From DASCNA01 sp036011305 (GTDB lineage: Bacteria > Verrucomicrobiota > Lentisphaeria > Victivallales > GWF2-38-69): DNA of 43,142 nucleotides. Under the pieces are notes generated by a model that was given only the letters and a program-made list of their open reading frames with translations, was not told the origin of the DNA and searched no databases. Shown here one piece after another: positions 37,601-43,142 of this stretch; within the stretch, counting starts at the first letter, position 1; each line of letters opens with the position of its first letter. The position numbers were made by a program, and so were the translations under genes. The stretch is taken from assembly GCA_036011305.1 (NCBI GenBank), contig DASCNA010000074.1, forward strand, positions 1 through 43,142, written 5' to 3'.

Positions 37601-38380
37601 ATTTATTGGCGATAACACTTCCTGTTCAATTACCTGTTTGTCAGTAGGTTTTACAAAACTCACTACTGGATAAACATTAGTTTTTATTTCTTTTACTGTA
37701 ACTGTTATTGATGTAGATGCAGAGCCACCTTTGTCATCAATTGCAGTTCCTTTGATATTAAATGTACCGAATTTTGAAGGTGTCCAGTTTACATTTGATC
37801 CAGTCAATGTTTTTCCTTCAACTTCAACTTTTACATCTGTAACTGTTCCATCTGAATCATTTGCGGAGACGGAAATCCCAATAGGAGATAGAGCATTTTG
37901 GTTAATAACTTCTCCGTTTACAGGAGATAGGAAGGCTATTGTAGGAGGGGTGTTACCTCCTATTTGGGTTCCGTTAAAAATATAAGATGAAGGTAAGTTT
38001 TCAGAACTGGCAGGACTTCCATTTAGAGAAAAACCTCCGTTAAAGGAAATAGTTTCTCCAGGTTCAATGCTTTTTCCATTCCCCCAGTTAACATTACTTA
38101 CAGTATAATGTCCATTATTATTTGAATTTAGGTTAGCATTAGTGAAGTTGTTAATATTAAAAGGAAAATCAAATTCGATTTCCCATCCGTTAATAGTACT
38201 TGATGAATTATTTGTAATATCAATTACAAGATCATTCCACCAGATACTTTCACTTTTGTAATTTGACTTGACTGTTATGTTTGATCCTGTAACTGTTTTG
38301 GCATAAGAAGTTAATGGTGACAATACAGCTAAAAAAAGCAGTGCAAAAGTAAATAAATTTAGACAAACGTTCCGCTTCAT
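31604..38380 (-). CDS. Secreted multidomain glycoside hydrolase: CBM2, Ig-like repeats, DUF5060/TIM-barrel and GH18 chitinase domains
   Basis: A 2258-residue secreted polysaccharide-degrading protein. Order: signal peptide 1-27; CBM2-type module 34-137; Ig-like repeats 145-231, 237-323 and 329-416; a CBM-like beta module 423-566; Ig-like 573-659, 666-752 and 758-845; DUF5060 854-937 leading into a TIM-barrel-like domain to about 1345 (candidate acids Glu1102 in GWDLQEW and Glu1171/1172 in FGIEEHKPS); a second copy of the CBM-like module 1348-1492; Ig-like 1498-1585; a LamG-like lectin domain 1600-1800; a second CBM2-like module 1837-1943; and a GH18 chitinase domain 1955-2258 with VDFDIE (catalytic Glu2070). 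AGGAGG lies 6 bp before the ATG. There is no C-terminal sorting signal. The substrate of the first barrel is unknown; chitin or a related glycan is likely for GH18. Confidence 0.9.
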   Translation of the reverse strand: MKRNVCLNLFTFALLFLAVLSPLTSYAKTVTGSNITVKSNYKSESIWWNDLVIDITNNSSSTINGWEIEFDFPFNINNFTNANLNSNNNGHYTVSNVNWGNGKSIEPGETISFNGGFSLNGSPASSENLPSSYIFNGTQIGGNTPPTIAFLSPVNGEVINQNALSPIGISVSANDSDGTVTDVKVEVEGKTLTGSNVNWTPSKFGTFNIKGTAIDDKGGSASTSITVTVKEIKTNVYPVVSFVKPTDKQVIEQEVLSPINIVINATDSDGEIVDSKINAEGKNYDGTNVTFTPSAFGTVTIIASATDDDGVTTETSIQITVTQKENPNVPPTINITSPSNGAVIEQESLSPISITIDPKDSDGTIVSSSITVEGKTSSGTTASWTPSKFGTFTITANAVDNEGASAISSAQITVKEKENSSNVSIDLGSVDNESGLFLVVVGDGETVAVDKAGMNCRQNKDPNDDYYMYFDAARSFVYKGSSPNLFITIQYLDFGTGTLELHYDGKDHRYTRGGSIALTGTNTWKKHEFQINDAYFRNRENKRSDFRIFGGVGNRFYLNQVTVSKQSSPVNNLPTVNITSPTNGAVIEQETLSPISITIDPKDSDGSIVSSSITVEGKTSSGTTASFTPSTFGTVTIIASATDDDGATTETSIQITVTQKENPNVPPTINITSPTNGAVIEQETLSPISITIDSKDSDGTIVSSSITVEGKTSSGTTASWTPSKFGTVTITANAVDNEGASADDSIQITVKQKVIPNIPPTVNITNPSNGAVIEQETLSPISITIDPKDSDGTIVSSSITVEGKTSSGTAVSWTPSKFGTFIITANAVDNEGASVISSTQIIVKEKEIPSGDTAKLYKLFEWNFNNPSWSGNAFDLVATATFTHTQTQEKIKTDIFYTGSNNIWTLRFTGTKIGEWTYFTTSSDSDLNGRAGKITVLANPGVAGFMTEFEHNGIAKWGRQGINEAFVPQYVMYYDTPNTYYNNPSQIDDDIETFFGEHGFNGFHVYMSARWFNMNSERTPTTDSNPDPKTFEALELLIRKTHEAGGVVHIWMWGDMDGGDMSPTSLPGGQNGYVDQRIQRYLCARLGALPGWSMGYGWDLQEWATASELNTWHNYMDDHLGWHHYLGGRSSRPSHPNQISENMDFSSYEQWKPTYDSSLENKNRGYVFGIEEHKPSRPSFWSDRFRIRTSPKPKDYSELETRRGLYYSTMAGGAANIWGYCIENGSRTYYSVPYPNKKWILTYSRVFGAMSAVGNKHRFTKTMERDNSLTDGYCLRDSNNFYVFYKEDTNSISMNLSSMSGSKKAVAINTLNNYEEIPLGIFTANNQVFNAPSNSDWIVVVGDPALNETSIDLGRVDNESGLYRVSNADGDTVVVDQGGRNCRKNDNPGNDYYMYFNVAGSFAYEGSNKNIAVTIDYYDSGNGALELQYDSNGKAYTLGGSVNMTGSNAWKQHIFQVSDAYFGNRQNNGADFRISGGVANTFYIDKITVKNQNGSINTPPTVKITTPSNGAVIEQETLSPISITIDPKDSDGIILSSSITLEGKTFSGTTASFTPSKFGTFTILADATDNEGATSTDSIQISVKKKGEPNIDGVVDPLIDTQTRAGCSEKLVQGGSFEGPGWKSTDNKNQIAITLDQPMMSGVFEVDVTNFDPYNQFLSNKHNILSMYSHASGSDKHNDVVNGEESVWIIRTGGDTGNGGGYDGGFKFLWTSKGGAITREEKRLIHGTHNWDKSTTHTLKVEWEGKNATVYLNNEELAILTCDVPMVKGLQYIFIGMDNTAKNAYKAQPGPIYSNLRIRKGSIGNLTSSENIISPVEESVIEQETSLSISITTEQDDRLGVSYTVDSWSGSYQAVITLTNSNETTTTSSWLGSFTLPTGQILSNMYDAVEISQESTDEGTLVKIKSPDWGGEILPGGTATFGISVQNPNNTNTELLSLTFIGKFRRPPMSGPGFTKSIFAPYVDVMLWPTPSLVEYYEVTEQKYTTLAFIVAGNEGQPAWGGITTIKENDYFYADQINDIRKLGGDVIISFGGANGTTVAQDIEDVDELVKAYKLVIDGYNLTWVDFDIEGAAQMDMPSIERRNKALKIVQNQYPDLRISYCLPILPTGLTEAGILILQDAINKGVNVYSVNAMTMDFGDTAAPPEIPMHEHIINSAKNLAEQLSQLNPYKSEEQIWGMIGVTPMIGINDVQSEIVWQEDAYKVLEFAKNNKMKFLSMWSTTRDHDPGGKEGQVSPNHSGILQGEYEFTHIFKEHSKD
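35846..37948 (-). repeat. Array of six Ig-like coding repeats (about 261 bp each)
   Basis: Protein units of about 87-93 residues share the pattern PPT-N-I-TSPSNGAVIEQETLSPI, then SDGTIVSSSITVEGKTSSGT, W/FTPSKFGT and NAVDNEGAS. Units 3 to 6 are nearly identical, also in DNA, while units 1 and 2 are more diverged. A seventh copy lies at 33626-33889 and a truncated start (VEESVIEQETSLSIS) at about 32887-32944. The CBM-like module separates units 3 and 4. The high identity points to recent duplication or gene conversion. Confidence 0.85.
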
Positions 38381-38568
38381 TGATCCTCCTCTTGCTGATT
38401 TATTTTTCTAAGTGAATTCTTTCCTAGAATAAATATTAGCAATTATTATGCCAAAATTTCTGGAATATCAGCAGATGATCAGTTGTGCATATAAACACGC
38501 ATAAGAAAATGATTCTTTTTTTACAGTGTATTATTAACTCTGAATGTAATAAAATAAACAACAAAAAC

Positions 38569-38592
38569 CATGTGTTCATTAATGAACACATG
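38569..38592. promoter_or_regulatory. 24-bp perfect palindrome, operator or namZ terminator
   Basis: CATGTGTTCATT (38569-38580) is followed by its exact reverse complement. It overlaps a second imperfect palindrome (16 of 18 positions) at 38590-38607. It lies about 190 bp upstream of the giant glycosidase and 80 bp after the namZ stop. On the minus strand it is followed by GTTTTTGTTGTTT, so it may be an intrinsic terminator for namZ; the second palindrome argues for a regulator site. The rest of the 291-bp gap (38381-38671) shows no gene. Confidence 0.55.
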
Positions 38593-38671
38593 TTCAATAT
38601 TAAACATTTATTAACTAATAGTGATTTTTTTCAGTAAAAAATAAATATTTTATTGAAGGCCAGTAACAGTA

Positions 38672-39871
38672 CTATATAAGACTATATAAATTGTCATTAT
38701 AAATTTTGTAATAATTAGCTGTTTTGATCCAGTCATTCTCCTGATATTTTAATTCATCTGTTACATTTTTTAATTTTTCTTTACCGTATATATAATTCAG
38801 AATTAATTCATCACCTACTAATATTTCAAGGGCTGTTAGATCAGAACCATGTTCATATTTACCTCTTCTCCATATATCTTCATCCACCAACTCGTTCAAT
38901 ACTTTCAAAAGAGTAGCAGAATATAATAATGAATGAAATTTCTCTCCTGTAAGATGTAATTGAAATCCTCTGCATTTTTCATTTTTAAATTTATGAAAAG
39001 TGGGAATAAAACACATCTCTCTCAATTTAATTCCATCTGCTAATTTTTTTATTTTTCTGCATGAATTTTCAAAATCTAATTTTATTTTTTTTAGGTTTTT
39101 CCAACTAATAAAAGGAGCTCCGATAATTTCAAATGGTCTGACAGTACCTCTTCCCTCGCTTAAAATTGTACCTTCAAACAGGCATTGTCCTGAATATAGT
39201 TCCGCTGTAGTTTTAGTGGGGATATTTGGTGAAGGTTGAATTGTAAAAGTTTTATATTCATAATCCAATGCTATTACTTTTAAATCAAATTTACCCCCTG
39301 TCATATCTTTTAGAAACAAACACATTTCGCCTATGGTGAGTCCCTGCCTGTTCGGTATACCTCTGACACCTACAAAAGAAATATACTTTTCCTGCAATAA
39401 TGTTCCCTCAACCCGTCGTCCAGCCGGATTAGGTCTATCTATGACATAGACAGCGATAGATAATTTATGCTGTACAATTGCTTCAAAAATATAAAATATG
39501 GTAGTAATATAAGTAAAATATCTACATCCAACATCCTGAATATCTATAATCAGACAGTCAAGATCAATCAAATCAGAAGGATCTATTCTTAATGAATTCT
39601 CATGATCCTGGTATAATGAAATAAATTCAACGTTCTCAGCAAGCTCTTTATATGCATCAGTTACGTTCAAAGATACCTGGTCCTGCAATTCAGAAAATAA
39701 TCCATGTTCTGGCAGGAACAACCTTCTGAGTTTTCTTTTCCCCGACAGTATTTCAAACAAATATTTTCCGTTAACAAAATCATATGAAGTTTGATTGCAT
39801 AAAAGCCCCAATTTCCCTGAATGCAAAACATCATCCTGCAGGCTAATAAACTTTACAATTTGGTTATCCAT
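38672..39871 (-). CDS. namZ: DUF1343 family protein, NamZ-like exo-beta-N-acetylmuramidase
   Basis: NamZ-type enzymes release terminal MurNAc from peptidoglycan fragments. The 399 residues contain the family's blocks in order: KLGLLCNQTSYD (20-31), RRLFLPEHGLF (49-59, with the probable catalytic Glu55), CLIIDIQDVGCRYFTYITT, VIDRPNPAGRRVEG, FVGVRGIPNRQGLTIGEMCL and SPNIPTKTTAELYSGQCLFEGT, ending with the region that includes GRGTVRPFEIIGAPF. Many members are secreted, but this one has no signal peptide and begins MDNQIVKFISLQDDV, so it probably acts in the cytoplasm on imported fragments. With the dipeptide epimerase it fits murein recycling. It is upstream of the glycosidase gene on the same strand, but the 291-bp gap suggests separate units. 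Confidence 0.85.
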   Translation of the reverse strand: MDNQIVKFISLQDDVLHSGKLGLLCNQTSYDFVNGKYLFEILSGKRKLRRLFLPEHGLFSELQDQVSLNVTDAYKELAENVEFISLYQDHENSLRIDPSDLIDLDCLIIDIQDVGCRYFTYITTIFYIFEAIVQHKLSIAVYVIDRPNPAGRRVEGTLLQEKYISFVGVRGIPNRQGLTIGEMCLFLKDMTGGKFDLKVIALDYEYKTFTIQPSPNIPTKTTAELYSGQCLFEGTILSEGRGTVRPFEIIGAPFISWKNLKKIKLDFENSCRKIKKLADGIKLREMCFIPTFHKFKNEKCRGFQLHLTGEKFHSLLYSATLLKVLNELVDEDIWRRGKYEHGSDLTALEILVGDELILNYIYGKEKLKNVTDELKYQENDWIKTANYYKIYNDNLYSLI

Positions 39872-40094
39872 TCTAAAACTACCCCACTTAATAATCTTTA
39901 TCGTATCGTATTATCGAAAGTAAAATACCTTGATGCAGATTTTATTTCTACAAATTATGATATAATTTTTACAGAGATTTATATCTAGATTGTAATTCAT
40001 TGATTTCTTACTAACTTTAAAAGAACAAGGAACAAATAGTTCGCTAATTAAAATTATCTTTAAATATTAAGATTTGTAAATACATGGAGTTGCA

Positions 40095-42215
40095 ATGCCA
40101 TCAAATAAAATTAAAAATATTCATGAAAACCTAGAGCAGAGAATAATAGAACTGTTAAAGGAATCTCCTTTACATAAAAGTGAAATATTTCGTCGGCTGA
40201 AAATAAGAAAAAACAGAGATCACCGAACAGTAAAAAAGGTTTTAGAGAATCTTAATCATAGAAAAAAAGTACTTATTGACAAAAAAGGCATTTATAAAAT
40301 AGCTTCCTCAAAGGATTTAATTGTTGGAAAAATTACTATTACAACGCAAGGGTTTGGTTTCGTAACACCGCTAAATATTGAAATGGATGAAGATATATTC
40401 ATCCCGGCTAAACATGTAAATTCAGCTTTTGACGGAGATATGGTAAAGGTTAGAATTTTTTCAAAAAATAAAGAACGCTCATCTGAAAAAGGACCTGTAG
40501 GAATTGTCTACGAAGTTGTTGAAAGAAACCGTCCCGGTATTGTTGGAGAACTTATTGCTGGAAATGACGGTGTAGCTTTAAGACCTTTAAGCAGAAAAAT
40601 TCCAAATAATATTAGAATCACTGGTCCACTTAAAGGTGCACTGATAGGAGACTGGGTAAAAGCTGACATTATTTACAGCGGAATAAAAAGTAAGCGCAAT
40701 AAGACTGTTGGAGAAATCGTTCAGGTTATTGGAAAAGTAGGCGACATAAATAATGATATGTTTGCTATAATTCAGGAATTCAATTTACTGCCCCCCTACA
40801 CTGAAGAGGAACAGAATAGAGCATCTTCTCTAGAACAGATGGAAATAGAGAGAAAAGATTTGACTTCTCTTTTTTCATTGACTATTGACCCTCATGATGC
40901 TAAAGACTTTGATGATGCTATTTCAGTATCACCAGGGAATAAAAAAGATGAGTGTATTATGGGAATACATATAGCAGATGTAGCAACATGGATACAACCT
41001 GGAAGCTGGTTTGATACAGAAGCTGCTGCAAGAGGATATAGCTCATATATTCCTGGATATACACTCCCCATGCTCCCAAAGAATCTTACTAAGAGAATTA
41101 GTTTGACAGCAGATAAAATAAGTGAAGCCCATACGGTTTTACTAACAATAGACACCAAAACAGGTGAAATAAAAAATTATAAGAGATGTCATAGTAAAAT
41201 AAAAGTTGCCTTCAGATTGACTTATTTGGAGGTTGAAAATTATATAAAAGATAAAACAATACCTGAAAATTGGACTAAAGAATTAACTGATAATCTTGAC
41301 ATGCTGCTGTCCACATATCACACTTTTCGAGCTAATAGGAAAAAACAGGAAAAATTTTTAGAAATTGTAACAACAGAAATTAGAGTTTTACGTGATGATG
41401 ATACAGGCAAAATAACTGGATTGGAATGTAAAAAACAGGGTGAATCAAATCAACTTGTTGAAGAATTCATGCTTGCCGCTAACTCTGCTGTTGCTAGAGA
41501 ATTAACTAACAGCAGGATACCCGGAATCTATAGAATACACCCTGAGCCTGATGAAGAAAAATTGGAAGAATTTTCTGCTTTTGTCAGTCAAACTTTTGGA
41601 ATCAGCACTGGAAATTTGGCTGCTGGAAGAGAAGCCTGTCAACACTTCCTAAGAAAAATATCTGGATCTGAATATGAGGAAATTATAATATCAGCTTTCT
41701 TAAGATCTATGAATAGAGCACTTTATTCGGCTGAATCAGGTCTCCATTTTGGTTTAGGAAAAGGACTTTACTGTCATTTCACAAGTCCAATAAGAAGATA
41801 TACAGACTTAACTGTCCATCAACAGCTATGGAGAAATGATACTTCAAAAAAACTTAAAGGTCAGGAAACAATGTCTAAAACAGCTTTAGATTGCACTGAA
41901 AAAGAGAAAAACAATGATGAAGCATTTTTCGCAGCTAATGATAGATTAAAGTTACATTATTTACTAAAATTAATAAATGATGATGAACTTGAAAACTATA
42001 AAGGAATTATAAGACATGTTAGCTCATACTCTATGATAGCTGACATTCCTAGTCTAGGTCTCGTAGGGTTTATTCCTGCACATTACTTGCAGCAAAAGCA
42101 GCCTAAAAATACTTCAAAAGAAGTAAAATCTGATTACCACCAAGGAGACTTTATTACACTAAAGTTGGAAAAAGTTGATTTGATTAAAGGTGATGCAATT
42201 TTTAAGCCGGTCTAA
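40095..42215 (+). CDS. rnr: Ribonuclease R
   Basis: A processive 3'-5' exoribonuclease able to degrade structured RNA. The 706 residues hold an N-terminal winged-helix (ELLKESPLHKSEIFRRLKI, 20-38), OB cold-shock domains (about 75-215, with GKITITTQGFGFV), the RNB catalytic domain with DPHDAKDFDDAIS (Asp265, Asp271, Asp273 and Asp274 for metal binding), GLYCHFTSPIRRYTDLTVHQ later in the domain, and a C-terminal S1 domain (about 635-706). The length is normal. The ATG lies after TGGAGT. It diverges from namZ across 223 bp that include a possible -10 TATAAT at 39961-39966. The LptF/LptG-type gene follows after 155 bp. Confidence 0.96.
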   Translation: MPSNKIKNIHENLEQRIIELLKESPLHKSEIFRRLKIRKNRDHRTVKKVLENLNHRKKVLIDKKGIYKIASSKDLIVGKITITTQGFGFVTPLNIEMDEDIFIPAKHVNSAFDGDMVKVRIFSKNKERSSEKGPVGIVYEVVERNRPGIVGELIAGNDGVALRPLSRKIPNNIRITGPLKGALIGDWVKADIIYSGIKSKRNKTVGEIVQVIGKVGDINNDMFAIIQEFNLLPPYTEEEQNRASSLEQMEIERKDLTSLFSLTIDPHDAKDFDDAISVSPGNKKDECIMGIHIADVATWIQPGSWFDTEAAARGYSSYIPGYTLPMLPKNLTKRISLTADKISEAHTVLLTIDTKTGEIKNYKRCHSKIKVAFRLTYLEVENYIKDKTIPENWTKELTDNLDMLLSTYHTFRANRKKQEKFLEIVTTEIRVLRDDDTGKITGLECKKQGESNQLVEEFMLAANSAVARELTNSRIPGIYRIHPEPDEEKLEEFSAFVSQTFGISTGNLAAGREACQHFLRKISGSEYEEIIISAFLRSMNRALYSAESGLHFGLGKGLYCHFTSPIRRYTDLTVHQQLWRNDTSKKLKGQETMSKTALDCTEKEKNNDEAFFAANDRLKLHYLLKLINDDELENYKGIIRHVSSYSMIADIPSLGLVGFIPAHYLQQKQPKNTSKEVKSDYHQGDFITLKLEKVDLIKGDAIFKPV

Positions 42216-42370
42216 ATTTTGGTAACAATTTTTTCCTGATGAGAACTATATTTACTACGATTATTGCATTATAATGATAAATGAATGAATGATAATTGAC
42301 AATTTTCGTAAATTTATAATTAAAATAGCAAAAATTACTCAAAATTAGTTTAATTAAAATATAAAAACAT

Positions 42371-43142
42371 ATGGCACGTAAAAGAAAAAAAGACGGTAAT
42401 AGCGATGAAATTCTGTTCGGAGCTCATCCAAAACGTCAATTCCGATTCTTGAGAACTATAGATATGTATATTCTTAAAGAATTTATGATAGTATATATAT
42501 GTTTAAATTTGGCTTTCTCTATACTTTTTTTTATCAATAATTTAATTAACAGTCTAGGTGATTTCGGCCCATATACCACCACATGGGATTATATCTATTT
42601 CTTTTTACTAAAACAGCCTGAGGATATAAAATTCGTATTGCCTATTGCACTTCTCCTAGCCTGTATGTATGCATTGGCAAAGCTTGGAATGCATAATGAA
42701 ATCACTGCAATGAGAGCATGCGGAATTTCCATCATAAGGCTTGGTGTTCCAATATATATTATAGGATTAATTGTGTCAGGCTTAAATTTTTGGTTCAATG
42801 AAAGCCTGGTACCAAATAGTACAATGAAAGCAGAAAGACTCATAAAATATACATCAAATCGTCACTATTGGCAGATAAAAATGAGAATGACAAGCTACCC
42901 GAGTCCTGATTACAAAAGAAGGTGGCTCATTCAGAGTTGGGGTAAAAATTTTGAAACACAATCAGGCGTGCAGCTGAAAGTCTATGATAATAACGGAAAA
43001 TTGCAAGATGAAGTATATGCTGCTCATTCTGAATATCAGCCCAAAATAGGATGGACCTTTTTTGATGGTACGTTGGTAAAATATCAAACAACAAAACTTG
43101 TTGATGCATATAGTAAAAAAAATCTTGGCAAAATTGAAAGTT
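42371..43142 (+). CDS. LptF/LptG family permease (YjgP/YjgQ), 5' part, runs off the window
   Basis: Inner-membrane subunit of the LPS export ABC transporter (LptB2FG). The frame opens at ATG 42371 and stays open to the window end (257 codons), so the gene is truncated by the window, not by mutation. After a charged extension (MARKRKKDGNSDEILFG) comes the family signature: LRTIDMYILKEFMIVYICLN in the first helix, PEDIKFVLPIALLLACMYAL in the second, and KLGMHNEITAMRACGISIIRL, the coupling-helix region that contacts the ATPase. A third helix (VPIYIIGLIVSGLNFW) leads into the periplasmic beta-jellyroll (FNESLVPNS and on). It cannot be assigned to LptF or LptG from this part. Confidence 0.92.
   Translation, partial: MARKRKKDGNSDEILFGAHPKRQFRFLRTIDMYILKEFMIVYICLNLAFSILFFINNLINSLGDFGPYTTTWDYIYFFLLKQPEDIKFVLPIALLLACMYALAKLGMHNEITAMRACGISIIRLGVPIYIIGLIVSGLNFWFNESLVPNSTMKAERLIKYTSNRHYWQIKMRMTSYPSPDYKRRWLIQSWGKNFETQSGVQLKVYDNNGKLQDEVYAAHSEYQPKIGWTFFDGTLVKYQTTKLVDAYSKKNLGKIES

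Noticed and set aside
1..43142. CRISPR arrays, rRNA and tRNA genes
   Set aside because: No regularly spaced identical repeats, no rRNA-like blocks and no convincing T-loop/acceptor pairs were found by eye; a covariance-model scan would be the proper test for tRNAs.

Overview
The window is AT-rich bacterial DNA. It looks Gram-negative: it holds an LptF/LptG-type lipopolysaccharide export permease, an EmrA/EmrB-type efflux pair and a periplasmic protein with a signal peptide. Very large secreted glycosidases, XRE-PAS regulators and an STAS protein would fit a member of the PVC group such as Lentisphaerota, but this is a weak taxonomic guess. No rRNA, tRNA or CRISPR was found. A striking general feature is gene decay: three otherwise complete chromosomal genes are each cut by one in-frame stop codon, one acetyltransferase has a 5' frameshift, and three transposase remnants are heavily damaged.

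Region 1 (1-5131) is a scrapyard of mobile DNA. A 143-145 bp direct repeat, derived from the 3' end of a small membrane-protein gene, lies at 775-917 and 4987-5131. It brackets a transposase fragment, an FkbM methyltransferase, an IS5-family remnant and a Tn3-family remnant.

Region 2 (5018-9707, minus strand) has a drug-type MFS transporter translationally coupled to a small membrane protein, a secreted coiled-coil protein, two unknown proteins and an HSL-type esterase, with a MITE-like inverted repeat at 8087-8149.

Region 3 (10040-19530) is metabolic: isoaspartyl dipeptidase (iadA); a broken XRE-PAS regulator divergent from an operon of two enolase-superfamily paralogues (the first broken), a YrrT-like methyltransferase, a flavodoxin-type oxidoreductase and a pyruvate-kinase-C-like protein; then an STAS protein, a second methyltransferase and a dipeptide epimerase. 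Together with the CocE/X-Pro hydrolase at 27059 this suggests use of small peptides and of unidentified acids.

Region 4 (19704-28897) has a TerB-like protein; a tight operon of sirtuin, C_GCAxxG_C_C redox protein, shikimate-kinase-like P-loop kinase and AMP nucleosidase; and an intact XRE-PAS regulator divergent from emrAB, with two direct repeats and a palindrome between them that look like operators.

Region 5 (28937-43142) has mnmE preceded by a DNA-repair-type radical SAM gene broken by TAG; a 2258-residue secreted protein with two catalytic domains (DUF5060/TIM-barrel and GH18 chitinase) and seven Ig-like repeats; a NamZ-like muramidase; RNase R; and the start of an LptF/LptG permease running off the end.
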